DNA from: Lunularia cruciata
Lineage: Eukaryota; Streptophyta; Marchantiopsida; Lunulariales; Lunulariaceae
NCBI GenBank assembly: GCA_948567375.1
Contig: OX419755.1
Location: forward strand, 19,856,517-19,920,516
Length of the DNA: 64,000 nucleotides
Direction of reading: 5' to 3'
The notes under the pieces are model-generated. The model was not told where the DNA came from, did not search any database, and saw only the letters and a list, made by a program, of their open reading frames with translations. Below are positions 23,591 through 35,789 of this stretch, piece after piece; position 1 is the stretch's first letter; each line of letters starts with the position of its first letter. Made by a program: the position numbers and the translations under genes.

Positions 23591-23647
23591 GGGCTTGATG
23601 TGATCTTTCCATCCTTCATGTTTTATACATGGTCTCACTTTTTCTCT
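23591..23647 (+). repeat. Dispersed GGGTCTTCCC-family repeat, degenerate
   Basis: The copy reads CGGGCTTGATGTGATCTTTC, then CCATCCTTCATG, a TA-rich loop, CATGGTCTCACTTTTTCTC. It aligns with the copies at 22603, 24081 and the minus-strand pair near 61.8 kb. The CATG arms pair in place of the CGAG arms seen in other members. Confidence 0.55.
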
Positions 23648-24080
23648 TTAAACAGATATAATTCTATGTTTGAACCAGTTATAAGCTGACTTACGGTTGA
23701 CAATGAAATATACTTGAAATATTGACATCAGTTGTACCATTTCCATATAACAGTGTGTTTTTATTATAGTAGACATCAAGGTATCACTCTCTCATATAAC
23801 TTTGTATATTTTAAATAGCTCTGTTTCTATATATTTACCTCACCACACACTCTCATAAATCATCTGTATTTTAGACAGCTTGTTGGGTATTGCAGGGTTA
23901 CCATTCCCATACAACTTTAGATATTTCATTGTCATTTCTATTGTACAAGCATATGCTGGTGCAATCCAGAGGAGAGCAATTACATTAGGTGATGCTTCTT
24001 AGGATGTTCCAATAGTTTGTAGACTTTATAAATTACATATTTAAGATATCTTTGGGTGTGGTAGTGCAGATTTCTCATAT

Positions 24081-24186
24081 TGATACTATTGGAACCTAAT
24101 CCCTACTTACCTCTTTTGTCTCTCTCTTTAAGGCTTTATGGGGTCTTCCCATCTTTCATGTGTTCTACATGGTTGCCTTTTTCTCA
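24081..24186 (+). repeat. Dispersed GGGTCTTCCC-family repeat, longest plus-strand copy
   Basis: It begins TGATACTATTGG and ends TTGCCTTTTTCTC. The whole 105 bases align with the reverse complement of 61866-61951: the same GATACTATTGG start, then CTTTAAGGCTT or CTTTGTCCGGCTT, then GGGTCTTCCCATCTTTC. This extends the family well beyond the hairpin core. Confidence 0.6.
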
Positions 24187-25277
24187 CTTGCTACCTATGT
24201 TGTGAGAGTAAAGGTCAATGGACTTTACACTTATTTCTTGCTATTGCATTTTACCATAATAATAAGTTAACCAATAAATTATTTTAGGACGTACGGTAGA
24301 AAAATACATAAGTTTCATAGAAATAATATGAAATTAGGTCCAAAGCCTTCAACATGGCAACATCAAGATCATAAATTTTTTATATTATATTAGATAGAGG
24401 AGTACATCCACATATACTCAAATGATTTTCTCTTATAATTTCCTTATAATTTTTCTGTTATAATTGCTTGAAGACACTTAAGTTTCCTACCAATGTTGCT
24501 TTGAAATCAGCCTTAAATCTAGTCTCCATATGAAGATTGAGTCTCATGGTAATTATTTGTTCATTCAAAAGTCACTTTATGTACAAGTGATCGTTTTCAA
24601 TCGTTTTCAATTTCAATCGTTCAAAAACTCCCGCTCTTTATATTTGATAGAAAGAAAACAATAAAGAATTCTTCAATTCAAGGAATTAGGTCTCCTACAA
24701 CTTCTTCAAAATTTATTGAAGATAAAATTGTTAAATATTAGTAATAAAAACTTCTAACCATTCAAAGTTAGATTCCATGAGACGTGCTTAAAGATGAAAG
24801 ACTCAGGCTTTAGAAAATGATCAAATAAAACTATCTAAGATAAATGTATTATGAGATTTATATAAGAATGTATTATCAACTCATGTCAATACATTTCGAA
24901 TGATATTACAATGGACAATATGTTCCAGTATAAAGATTGCTTAGAGATAACTTACACCCAAACTACACATACAAGAAGTCTTTAAGGTATTAAAGAATAT
25001 AAAGCATTAGATACAGATGAAACGAATCCAAACCTAAGGGAAAATCATATATCCTACTAAGTTTTCATACCTCTCTCTAATAATAAATAATAATCAAAAC
25101 TCATGAGATGAGAAGTGTCGCACATCAAATTAGAAGAATTTCTTAGCATAGAATTGTCGAATAAATTTGGTAATGACTACGGTTATCAATATTCCAAAAG
25201 GATCTAACATTACTATGGGCAAGGCTACGGCTGAAGTAATAGACGGTAGTTCAGGTCATATTGAGGTCAATTGTGTA

Positions 25278-25580
25278 TTGTAGTTGAAAAGCTTAAGAAT
25301 GGATGGAAACAATACTTAACTAAGTTAATTAGGGTTAATTAAATGCCGACAGAAGGACAAATAAAGACAGGCATGTGTGCTTTTTCGTCACGTCACTCTG
25401 TCTCGACTACACAAATGGACAAGCAATCGGCTCCTAAATGAAGGAGAAAGAGAAATCGATCGGTTTGCTTCCGATCGAGGTGTCGACTCCGAGTCAGAGA
25501 ATTACAAATTGTTCGAGGAAGAGTTTGTAGTTTGCTTCATCGCTTTGGACGCCTGAAATTCGGAGCTCGTCCCATCTGCA
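25278..25580 (+). repeat. Unit 1 of a ~300-bp direct duplication (upstream of ATG5)
   Basis: From TTGTAGTTGAAAAGCTTAAG onward this block aligns, with many changes and small gaps, to 44291-44565 in the same orientation. Shared words include GGTGGAAACAAT/GGATGGAAACAAT, GACAAATAAAGA/GAGAAATAAAGA, ACAAGCA and GAGGAAGAGTTTGT. This copy is less AT-rich and ends about 700 bases before the ATG5 start. Confidence 0.75.
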
Positions 25581-26282
25581 GATTTGAGGTTTGAATTTCT
25601 GTGTATGAACTGATCTGAATTAGTTCAGAGGTATTGACAGTCTAAGCTGATAGTTGTAGGAAGCTAGGGGAAGAGGAGTTGAACAAAGTTAGTCACTGTT
25701 CTGTAGGTCAGCGCCATCTGTATAATTTGTTGCTGCACCGGTGAGTTGTCTGATCGGTTGTGTAGGTTGTGCATGCCTCTGTAATTTTCGAACCTAGGGT
25801 GATAGGGTGAACTTGGGATCCGTTTTTCTCTTTTATACCTTAGTGATCCTGAGGACATAGGGGAAGGGGCAAATCAGGTGTGCTGATTCTACTATCGGTG
25901 GGAGAATCCCGTTTTGTTGGAGGCTGGGACAACATACGCGAATTACTTGTAAGTTAACATTTTCATCTCACCACAAGGTTTCAACGAAAGGTATCTGGAG
26001 AGACGAAGTATGGAACTAAGGACGAAGGTACCGGTATAAGTGAGTGGCCCGGGAAGTGGAAAACCATCATGTAGCAATTTTTGTGCGTAATCAAAGCGTA
26101 TTTAAATTTTTTACATAAACAGCTTGTGCGGTTCAGTATCGACGCAATGCGAGGTTAGCCTTTTACTTCTCCACATTACAATAAGTGGATTCGTTTCTTG
26201 ATGATATTTATCGGTGTCCCTGAAATAAAACCGTCGTTGAATCCGGTGTCATAGGAAGGTTTTCTCCTAGCCGTGAATCGCC
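25581..26282 (+). promoter_or_regulatory. ATG5: Proximal upstream region and leader of ATG5
   Basis: No coding frame of note is present. Composition is closer to the genes than to the island on its left. It probably holds the ATG5 promoter and leader, and perhaps a leader intron. The transcription start is not visible. Confidence 0.45.
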
Positions 26283-29200
26283 ATGGGGAGAGAGGATGAA
26301 GCCATTGCCTTCCCTGAAGATGATTTTGAAACTCTGACATCAGAAGCCCGCAAGCATGTCTGGATGGGTGCTATACCGTTGCTGGTCCATCTTCACGATT
26401 CGGAAGTAACCACGCTTCCTGGGCCCTTCCCGTATCTGGTGAGTTGTAGAAATCATTCCATGTCATTATTGAAGGTTATTACCATTTCTTCCTAGCCCAT
26501 AGGACAGCTGCTTGCCTTGCGCGAGTGACTATCGTCTTCATTTTATATTCCATTTGGACAATGACAACGATCATCGTTTGTGCCCATCTATCGTCATATC
26601 GGAATTCATATATGAGTTTGAATATGAAATTTGTGCTCAAAGCATCAGCCGTAAAGCTGACGATGCTTATTACTTACTTTGCTCATTTGGCGAAGCATCT
26701 CCACTGTAGGTTTTGGCTCCTCGCAATGGATACCTTCCACTTCTCGCCGATTCTATAAAACCTCACTTCCAGAGTAGTTTGCCTCCAGGTTCTGATACGA
26801 TCTGGTTTGACTACGAAGGACTACCCTTGAAATGGTTCGTTTATATCTATTCCAATCACTGAGCTGTCCTCTAACTTCTACTGGTTTTCTCCCTGAAACA
26901 ACTTTGGCAAGTTAATGATGCTCTGTCTAGCAATATGACTACTAGAATTTCCTTCACTCTCATGTTTTGGGAACGGGGACCAGATTTCGAGGAAATGCTC
27001 ACTCAGAGATGGTGGTAACACTCGTTACAATTTCAGCTAAACATTGGTCGTGTAGATTTTCATGATAAGAGAAGTCTGGGGGCCCCTCCAACACCAACGT
27101 CATGTGATGTTCCTGGTCTCTCTGCTGATTGCCAAACCTCAATATGACCCTACAGACTAACTGAGATAATGCAGGCACATACCTACCGGTGTCCTCTTTG
27201 ATTTACTATGTGCCGAACCAGAAAGGCCGTGGAATCTGACGGTACGTTCAGAGAATTATCAATCTTCATTTATGAGAAGTTTATTTATTTGCACGCCGAC
27301 TTCGATTCAGAGCCTCTTCTTGGCTACAAGTCATAAGGTTGCAAATCTGGAGCTTCAATTCAAATTTGTAAACTTGCAAATTTGAAATTTTGTTGGTTTA
27401 TTGCAGGTACATTTTCGAGCATATCCTTCGGATGCTCTGAGTCCCTGTGAAGATGACGATGCTGTTAAGTGGAACTTTGTCAATGCTCTGAAAGAGGCAT
27501 GTTACACTCTCGTATACTCTCTCGGTGTGCATTTTTGAAGTTTCCAGCGCTCTTAAGTTAGCAGCTGAGCTATGGCGGAACAGAATCTTGCAGTACGGTT
27601 GCCTAACAAGGGTATGCGTCTATGGACAAGTGAAAGAGTGCTTTGCAGTTCTTGCCACCAATTCATGAGGGCTATGTCAGTTGCGTCACATTATATAAGG
27701 GTTTATTTTTATATTTTGCTTGTATGGTGTGCAGGCATCATATGTTATGTACGGGAGTACAAAATCTATAATGAATTTATCCCAACTAGAGCAGTCCGAG
27801 CTTTGGAAAAGTGTTGTAAAAGGTTCGTTCCTTGGTATCTTCTATTAAGATTTCGTAGACCAGAGAAGTTGTCTTCTTTTGCAGCCTCTACGAACCTGAT
27901 TGTGACTTCAAGTACTTAAGTACTTCAACCGTCGCTTGAAGCAGGCAATTATATAGGTGTTAAGCTGATGCTTTTCGTTAGCATCACGTATACTTGTTCT
28001 CTGCACCACCGTTGTACTTCCTTTAAAAACCTATTGCGGTTCCATGTGGCTTCTTCTAATGCTCTTTCCTGTTGCAGGTGATTTAGACAGCTATGACCAT
28101 ATATTCAATCGAATAAGACCAGGGTTTAATCTAAATTCTTCTTATCCTTGGAATTCACGACGACCAAGTAGCGGAGATTCAGATCTTGAGAGGACATCTA
28201 GCAGAGGTATTTCGCAAAACTGAGATTTCTGGCTATACAGATGAATATGATTTGTGTGGGTTTGCATCGGTTCTCGCAGGCGTTTACTGGCTTACATCTC
28301 TATGCCTTCGGTTTGTATCGGTCCTAAGTGGGTGTGGATCTCCCGTTCTGCAAACGGCTTCTGCTCCCATTACTCATATACAGATGGATATGTTGGCTTG
28401 TTATATGTCCAAGGGAGAAAGTTGGCCTCCAAAGCGTAGTTCAGTATTTTTAACACTGAAGCTCTTAACAAAATTGCAGAATTATAGTCTTTTCAAGTAT
28501 GAACTACACCCACACAGACTCCAAGACTCTACCTTAGAACATTGCCCCTTCTTTTGAAGTAATACGTTGCGAGCTGCAAATGTATCTAAAGAAAATGGCT
28601 GACAAAACGTTTCTTTCACTTGAACAGGAGGGGATGGAGCCTGGCCTGGGAGATTACCAGTGCGTTTCTACATACGATCTGTAAAAGGGAAGTACGATGA
28701 TTTGTGTGATAGTTCCCCGGTAGAATCTTGGGACCAGTTGGTGTACATGACAAGACCGATCGACGTTCCAAAAGACAAAGGTATACCAATCATTCGCATT
28801 AGCAGATTTACTACAAGAAAGGTCTTTTCCCGGGTCTCTCATATGTTAAGGGTAAGCACAAACGAGGGATAGGTGGGAGGGTCCTTATTCGAGCTTGATT
28901 TAGTCAGATTGTCGTTCGCTCTTATCCTCTAGATGGTTCCATCGTTCTTTGTCCGCTCGATGATGTAACTGTTTCGTTTGAACTGAAATAAGTGACTGAT
29001 ATTATACTTTGCACAGGTTTGGCGCTTACTTTGCGAGATGCTTTGATAAGAGTTGTACCCCATTTATTTTCATCTACTCCTTTGCCAGGCAATAGGGAGG
29101 ATGATGAGTTGGTGAGAAGTCCTCAAGATAGCGCCGCAATGGACCCAGGGAGATCGGGCGATGCATTAGATATTGAAATTGAAAATGATAAACTTGAAGC

Positions 29201-29555
29201 GGAGGGCGAAGGGACCGAAGAAGTTGCACCTTCACCATCTAGTGGTGATGCTAATATATCTCAACCTCTGGAAGCGGCTGGCCCTAGTGAAGAAGTCCCT
29301 GCAGAAGAGTTTCGTACAGATGCAGAAGTTTCAGTAAGAAGTGGGTCTGGAGCTCAAGCTGGAAAGAGTTCACGGGCGTCTACTGGAGGTCTGTGGGATA
29401 GCTTGGATGTAGAAAGCGCGAAACAGTTCCAGGGTATCGTGCGTATTCAGGGAATTGAGCTAAATCTTGATATTCCCCTTGATTGGGTGGCAAGAAATCT
29501 GTGTGGCCCTGAGATGTTTATCCATGTTTGCATATGCACATGGGTTACTCAATGA
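26283..29555 (+). CDS. ATG5: Autophagy protein ATG5
   Basis: ATG5 is linked to ATG12 and, with ATG16, forms the E3-like complex that joins ATG8 to phosphatidylethanolamine on the growing autophagosome. Exons 26283-26438, 26710-26834, 27175-27241, 27407-27496, 27735-27822, 28078-28206, 28628-28780 and 29017-29555 sum to 1347 nt, giving 448 residues. The N-terminal ubiquitin-like fold is seen in HVWMGAIPLLVHLH, IWFDYEGLPLKW and HIPTGVLFDLLCAEPERPWN. The helical part holds VKWNFVNALKEA, whose lysine (residue 145) corresponds to Arabidopsis K128, the ATG12 acceptor. The second ubiquitin-like fold includes LPVRFYIRSV, LTLRDALIRVVPH and VRIQGIELNLDIPLDWVARN. Intron 4 is GC-AG. Exon 8 carries an acidic, Ser/Glu-rich insertion of roughly 100 residues, which makes the protein longer than Arabidopsis ATG5. 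The start ATG sits in GCCATGGGG. Confidence 0.95.
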
Positions 29556-31600
29556 GTATCTGCCAGGTACTTGACACGGACCAATAGTAAATCTGGTTGC
29601 TTGTCTCTTCATGTTCAATACCTCGTCTTCGATTGCAACCACTTTTTGGCTTGGCACCAAAGCTACTTGTTTAGTGTGGACTTGAAAGAAGGGCATATCT
29701 GCCCGGCTCAGATGTACAGTAGGCATTGGGGATGAATAATCGGGGCTGACCTTGGACTTGGACGCCAAAAATAGCTAGTCGCCTTCCTTCCCTTCAGCCC
29801 GAGTTTGTTCAGAGGATTCATATCAGCCTTACTCATTAGATATAGGAGCAGCCAGATGAATGTGCAGTACCAGGGTGACCTCTTGAGCAATATCAGGATT
29901 GTTAAGCATCTCCGAATTTGTTGTGTAGTGGCGTAAACGTTCATTCTTCTCCACTTTAATCTTGACTGCTATTTATTCAAGATGAGTTCAATATATTGGA
30001 TTCTCTTGTCGTTGTTGGTCGAACATAGTGGAGGCAATCAAAGAAGTTGAAGTTGGAGTTGAGAGGAATGAGAACTTACTTACCCACCAGCCGAGACACG
30101 AGGTTGGTTATAGAACAAAAATCACGATAGAGAAAAGTGTTTGACCAGGAAATCGAAGTGAAGACTATGTGGATATCACTATACCATTCTTCCCTGACAT
30201 CAAATGTTAGTGCATTCCGGCTCTGAGGAAGAAGACAACTTTTCAACTGAACACAGTTCTCTGGGTAGCCATCCTCACCATGGCCGCTCGGAGAACACAA
30301 ACTTCGAGCTGCCGCACCCATTGCGCACTTCTGGAGGGACACGCTTTGAGGACCAAGGGGGGAATTTCAAATGCAAATCGTGATCGTTCGCAGTAAAATA
30401 CATCTTCAATCAGAAATTGCACTTCTGAGGGCAAAGTAGAATGTTGCTTTTGGGCTACACCAAGGACCCAGGTGAAGTTACTAGAGATAAACGATAAGGA
30501 AAGGAGGAGCGATCTCTGATCATGTACAACCATTCCCTACTCCAAAATCTGACATATCTACAAACTTGGACCACTTTGGTGCACCAAGCGCGTTGCCACC
30601 TAGACACAAAACATTACAATGCAATGACTCTCAGCAGGGTTGATGGATTTGGCGATGTTCAGACAACCGCACAAGTCCCAAGTTGGCACTTCACAATTCA
30701 ACGACTCTCAGCCGGGTTGATAGTCTTGGAGATGTTCAGACGACCGCACAAGTCCTAAGTTGGCAATACTGCACCTCCTTGTTGAAGATGTAACACGTAC
30801 TTTGTAGCGAGTAGAGACATTTATCGTCTCAACTATCTTTTGAGCACACCCTTGAGTTGGAAGTTCTATTTACTGGCACCCCACCCCAAGCTTTCAAACT
30901 TGTTTGACCACCTTCTTTGGTCTGACATGAGCTCAAGTGGCTGTCAATTGTCTTAGTTGGCACTGATTTGTTGGATAGTGATCATAATGCTTTTGTGTGT
31001 GAGATTGAGCAACATAGTTACTGAGAAATGTAGTTATTGAATCATGCAATTGTTGTCTTGGGACTAATGTGTGGATTGAAATCATAGTGCTTGTGTGTGA
31101 GCACCGTAGTTACTGAAAATGTATGGAGATCTACCTCCGGGTCATACAGTTACATTTGATAGAACAAGATTGTTCTGGACCCCGAAAGAAACCGTCAGCA
31201 GCAGTTTTGTCTTTTGGCAATCTCTGTTCAAGTGAGTCTTCAACTCAAATGGAAAATAGAAAAAGTTTTGACATCGTTGGCAACCAGTGATTCTTTGTCA
31301 TTCTCCGGTTTTCGGAATCAGAAGATGAATCTATCCCATGTTGGAGTAGAGAACTACTACGAATGCACAGTGATAGTTATTCAAAAATCTTTGAAGACTC
31401 ATGATCACCTTCATATTCTTCAATGTGCTTTGCATTACTCAAAACTTTTGAGTAAAGTTTAGGCTTAGTACGATTCCAATTGGAACATGCAGAGTAACAT
31501 ATGGAAACTTTAGTATCACCACCAGATATGAAGCAAAACCAAACAAGAGAGGAGACTGTCACCATCCACCCAAGAAAAAAGAAGGCTAATGGTTTGATGA
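29556..31600. other. Downstream of ATG5, no gene recognised
   Basis: No frame shows family features. The stretch contains the 77-bp tandem repeat at 30616-30769. A weaker duplication with words such as TGCTTTTGTGTGTGAG and CATAGTTACTGA lies near 30970-31020 and 31085-31125. AT content rises toward the right. Confidence 0.45.
30616..30769 (+). repeat. Two tandem 77-bp units
   Basis: Unit 1 begins ACAATGCAATGACTCTCAGC at 30616 and unit 2 begins ACAATTCAACGACTCTCAGC at 30693. Both contain GATGTTCAGAC, ACCGCACAAGTCC and AAGTTGGCA at the same offsets, with only a few substitutions. Confidence 0.75.
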
Positions 31601-32784
31601 GGTTTCACACCTTTGAATGAACAATCCACTTTTCATCATCTTATAATACAATACACTCATACAATTTATGACCGTTTTACTATAGAAGTAGAATTTAGCA
31701 CTCACAATAATAATACTATAGCAATACTTTTGATTGATTCTGCATTCCACAAAATAATTAGAAAAAAACCTTTAAGCTGTCCCTTCAATTCCACCTACAA
31801 CATACACAAAGTCTTGCATAGTAAATTCGAGTTTAACTTAATAAACTGCCTAGAGCTGCGCATCTTCCCAAAAACCACATGATCGGCCTTACAAAAGAAA
31901 ATAATAAACTATTAGATTGAAATCAAGAAATCAAGAAAAACTTTCTTTTGTCAAAAGACTCTAGATGCTACTTGGATTCGAGTCAAAGTGTAGCTCATAA
32001 GTATACTCTATTAATAGAAAATGGTGCTCTACATGTCGCCTCTTCTAATTATAGCAAGAAATAAACAACTTCAACCATACATATCGGGTGGTCACGTCTA
32101 ATAAGAACTAGAGGTGATATTGGAGTTGTACACCAAAAGAAAGTCACAAGAATAGAGTTAACTAGATCCAACCATGGGAGAAGGTTCTCCTCCTATTGAA
32201 GACAAAACTTTGGATTACTGAGACTAGTCATAAAATGTTGGATGTGAAAAGTCAACTTTATTTGAGTCCAACCATAGGGACAAGGTTCTCCTTGATGAAA
32301 GACCATTTCCTGTAAAGAGTAGTCATCAAGATAGCATAATATCCAGCTTAACTTAAGGATTTACTAACCCAACAATAAAAGATATGGCTTAACATGTCTT
32401 ATTTCAAGAGTATACTAAAAAAGAATAACTTATTCAAGAGCTATTGCATCCAAATTCAACTTCAAAAAGGTGGACGTTTGGAAGGGAGCTTAGATCTTCA
32501 GCTCTTAAACTCGCCTTTAAATTAGAAGGGTATATTAAACCTTGATGATTTGGCACCACATATGTAAAGATAGACTCAAAATTTTAACTTCCACTGAAGT
32601 TTGGGAGATTCACCTCAAAACTGGAGTGCAAGCCCTAAAGTTTGCAAGGTTTGCTATGAAGTTAAGTTAACTTTAAGAGACAGCTTCAACTTTGGAAGCC
32701 TTTGCAAAGTAGTAATAATTTGGAAGGTTTATCTTGAAGTTTGAAAGTATGCTCCAAACTATGGGGACCTCAGCCCAACGTAAA

Positions 32785-33195
32785 GTAGCAACAATTTTTC
32801 TAGTTTTCCTTAACATTTAACTTCTTGGAATCCAATTTTTTCCGTCCAATATTTGACACCTTTTAAGTTCTGAAAAAAGAACAAGTTTGAAACTCCCAAC
32901 TACTCCTTTGCTATATGTTCTTCCCTTAAAAGTCGTTCATTATGATATCTGACCTTTAAATTTCATTCTTGCTTTCAAATGTTATACCTCAGACCACACA
33001 GTAGTAACTATATAACAATAATTCTAATTTTTCTTGAAATTTTTTGGACATCCAGTAGTTAGCTTCCAATATTTGACATCGTTTAAGTTCTGAAAACAAC
33101 AAGTTAAAAATTCTAACTTGCTCCTTTGCTATATGTTCTTCCCTTCAAAGTCATTTATTTTGATATCTAATCTTTAAATGTCACTATTGCCTTCA

Positions 33196-33225
<30 letters not shown>
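32785..33225 (+). repeat. Tandem duplication, ~220-bp period
   Basis: AATATTTGACACC at 32849 and AATATTTGACATC at 33069 start matching tracts. Both continue with TTTAAGTTCTGAAAA, CTCCTTTGCTATATGTTCTT and CCCTT...AAAGTC at equal spacing. The second unit runs into a TA microsatellite. Confidence 0.65.

Positions 33226-33228
<3 letters not shown>
33200..33228. repeat. TA microsatellite
   Basis: About 14 uninterrupted TA units at the right end of the 220-bp duplication. Confidence 0.9.
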
Positions 33229-33540
33229 GCCCTATATGAATTTCTCAAAGCCAAGTGATAAGTAAATAAATATCTGGATATCACAAGATTTTTTTTGGTA
33301 TTATTATTAACTCACCATTTTATATTATCTACTCATTATAATAAATTGCCATGACCTATATAGATTTCTGAGGATGACAATTCAGTAAAATCTGAAGTTT
33401 TCTGGATTCTTTCAAGCTATTTTTTCACTGCTAAATAAATTGTAATAAATAGCATGAATTTCTCGGACCCAAATGAAGATCTAAAATCAATATATTCTTT
33501 TAGATTATTCACTCATCACAATATCCATTCACTTGTAATA

Positions 33541-33567
33541 TTATATATATATATCTCTCTCTCTCTC
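33541..33567. repeat. Compound TA-TC microsatellite
   Basis: A short TA run passes directly into TC repeats. The much longer tract near 47.2 kb has the same order. Confidence 0.85.
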
Positions 33568-35050
33568 AAAGTCACACAAGAATTGAAATGATCAAGTATC
33601 TGGACACCACTAAGTTCTTTAATATTATCTACTCATTTATATAAATAACCCTAAACCATACTATTTCTATCATTATTTTATTCTTGTTGAGTTTGCTTTC
33701 TAACTCAAGTTACACTGTGAACTCTTCTACGTTATGAGAACCAGCTCAAACTGATGTGAGGGTATGGTTAAGAAAGTTTGAAATATGGTGAGTAAAAGTG
33801 CCACGTCAAACTAAAAATGCCAAGTGTATGAAAGAGGTATAGCCAAGCAAAATTTGAAATTGAAGTACGGTTAAGTAAAGCTGATAACTTACAGTCAAAG
33901 ATATTTCTGCTTCTGAACTGGACGTGGTTCCTATAGTCTGACAAAGAGAGCTCTGATAAAGATCGGAATCTCGGTATATTTTGTAGATTCTTCCTGCTTT
34001 ATCATTTATCCTCAGTAGTCGTCCTTCTCATGAGATACACATGGTTCTAGAAACTCATGTTTACCGGATGTTGTTAAAATCATCCTATTTGTCGAGATCA
34101 GGTTGAACTAAAGTTGAACTCGAAGTAGACTTCTAGTTCAACTTTTCAAAACCAATTTTCTATCACATTTCAACTTATCTATTCATTATCAGCATTACAT
34201 ACGAACACAATGACTTTCTAGCTAGAAGCTAGAAACATCATGCGTTCTGTTTGTTTACTCGTTCTGTTCCCTATGTTGTAGCAATGAAATCTAGGTTTTG
34301 AACCTTTTAGGCAATTCTTAAACCTCTGCATTGTTGATTGTTAAATTAAAATTTCTAGATTCTTAAAAATTTCTCCATTGAGATTAACCACATTATCCCC
34401 TAATTAACCTCTTGTGAAACAATAAGAAATGTGGAACAATATGAAACCACAATTCAAATATTCATTTCTTTCATCAAAGGAATAAGGTGATATGCAAAGG
34501 ATAATTAAGACACATGGAAAGACCCATTGGTGCTAAGTTCCAATAGCATCAAAATGAAAAATCTGTCCTATTGCTTCCAGGATATCAGAGTTGGGTAAAT
34601 TATCTGGTCTACATACAATTGGAGCATTTGAAGAAGCATCAACTAATTTGATTGCTCTCAATTGAATTGAACCCATGTTCTCTAAAGAACAATGACCATA
34701 TGCTATCTATAATAAAACATAAAATAGCAAAGTGAAAGTAAGATCTCTTTTTGTCTAGTATGATTAGTTCTTGTGTACTTTTGACAATCGTGTCAAATGC
34801 GATATCCATCACCATGTATAAATCCAAAGCTAGAGGAACAAGGATGCGATATTGTTGCATATTATTATACTTGAGGACCTTTGCTATTGTTGTTCCACTT
34901 GCTACCCATTTGGGAGGATAGGTAATCACCTCTTTGATGGAGCTTGATAGCACCCAACCTCCTGATCTTTGCCCACTATATGGTATACCATAAACTTGGA
35001 GTAGATGGCTATCTGGAGTTAGAGGGACCTAAATGCCAACTAGGGAGGCG

Positions 35051-35695
35051 ATTGTGGCACTTTAGAGTTGTATGACTTATGTGTGAATTGTGCTTCTGCA
35101 GTGTTTGATATTGATAGCGATGTATGTTGTGTAGCAATGTATATACATACAATAATTGACACAACATTTTTGGTGTTGAAGCTAGATTGCTCAAACATTA
35201 TTGGTAGTCATAGGGTATTTTGGTAGTTACTCATAGACTACTTGTTGGAAGTTCAATTTCATGTTTGGGGTACTGATCACATGGTAGGACTCACCATCAC
35301 TTATACCATTTGCACCGTTGGGTGTGCCATGAGCGAGACCATTAGGGTTAAAGACCTAGGTCAAAATCAATGATATACTTTCAAAATGTAGCTCCAAAGA
35401 GCTCACTTCTTTGATGTTTAGCCTTTGAGTTCCTGGCTATGGTGGATAGAGGTTGACAAGCATCACCTAGAGTCTCTTAGCTAGAGTGGATGTGGCTTGA
35501 CTATAATTAGTGCTTGAGTTTTGGTAAAGTGATTGAGTGAATGATCATGTACGGATCTATTTGAGTGTGATTTGAGTTGATGAAGAACTGATTATTGTGG
35601 CACTTTTAGAGTTCATGTATGACTTACATGTGAGTTGTGCTTCTATATTGTTTGATGTTGATAATGATGTATGTTGTGTAGTAATGTATATATGC
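35051..35695 (+). repeat. Pair of ~100-bp direct repeats, 543 bp apart
   Basis: ATTGTGGCAC at 35051 and at 35594 start two tracts that share GAGTT, TATGACTTA, TTGTGCTTCT, TTTGAT.TTGATA and GATGTATGTTGTGTAG. The sequence between has no coding capacity. They may be parts of a short LTR element or a local duplication. Confidence 0.55.
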
Positions 35696-35789
35696 ACGAC
35701 ACACTTGTCCTATTCTTCCTCCCACTTTTACTCCTCTCCATTGAGCCAACAAGATCATGAGGTACATTTACTAGTGATCTTTGTTTCAA

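Larger units (their letters stand above)
19931..25277. other. AT-rich island without genes
   Basis: This is a long AT-rich stretch, most extreme at 21350-22440. It has no coding frame above about 70 codons and no recognisable protein. It contains a small perfect hairpin (20597-20618) and three plus-strand members of the GGGTCTTCCC repeat family (near 22603, 23591 and 24081). It is probably old, decayed transposon sequence. Confidence 0.55.
31601..35050. other. AT-rich repeat-bearing stretch
   Basis: No gene is recognised. It holds a tandem duplication (32785-33225), two TA-based microsatellites (33200-33228 and 33541-33567), and short echoes such as the AACCATGGGAGAAGGTTCTCC and AACCATAGGGACAAGGTTCTCC pair at 32171 and 32269. 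The minus frame at 34639-34953 has no recognised motif. It is probably decayed transposon sequence. Confidence 0.45.
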
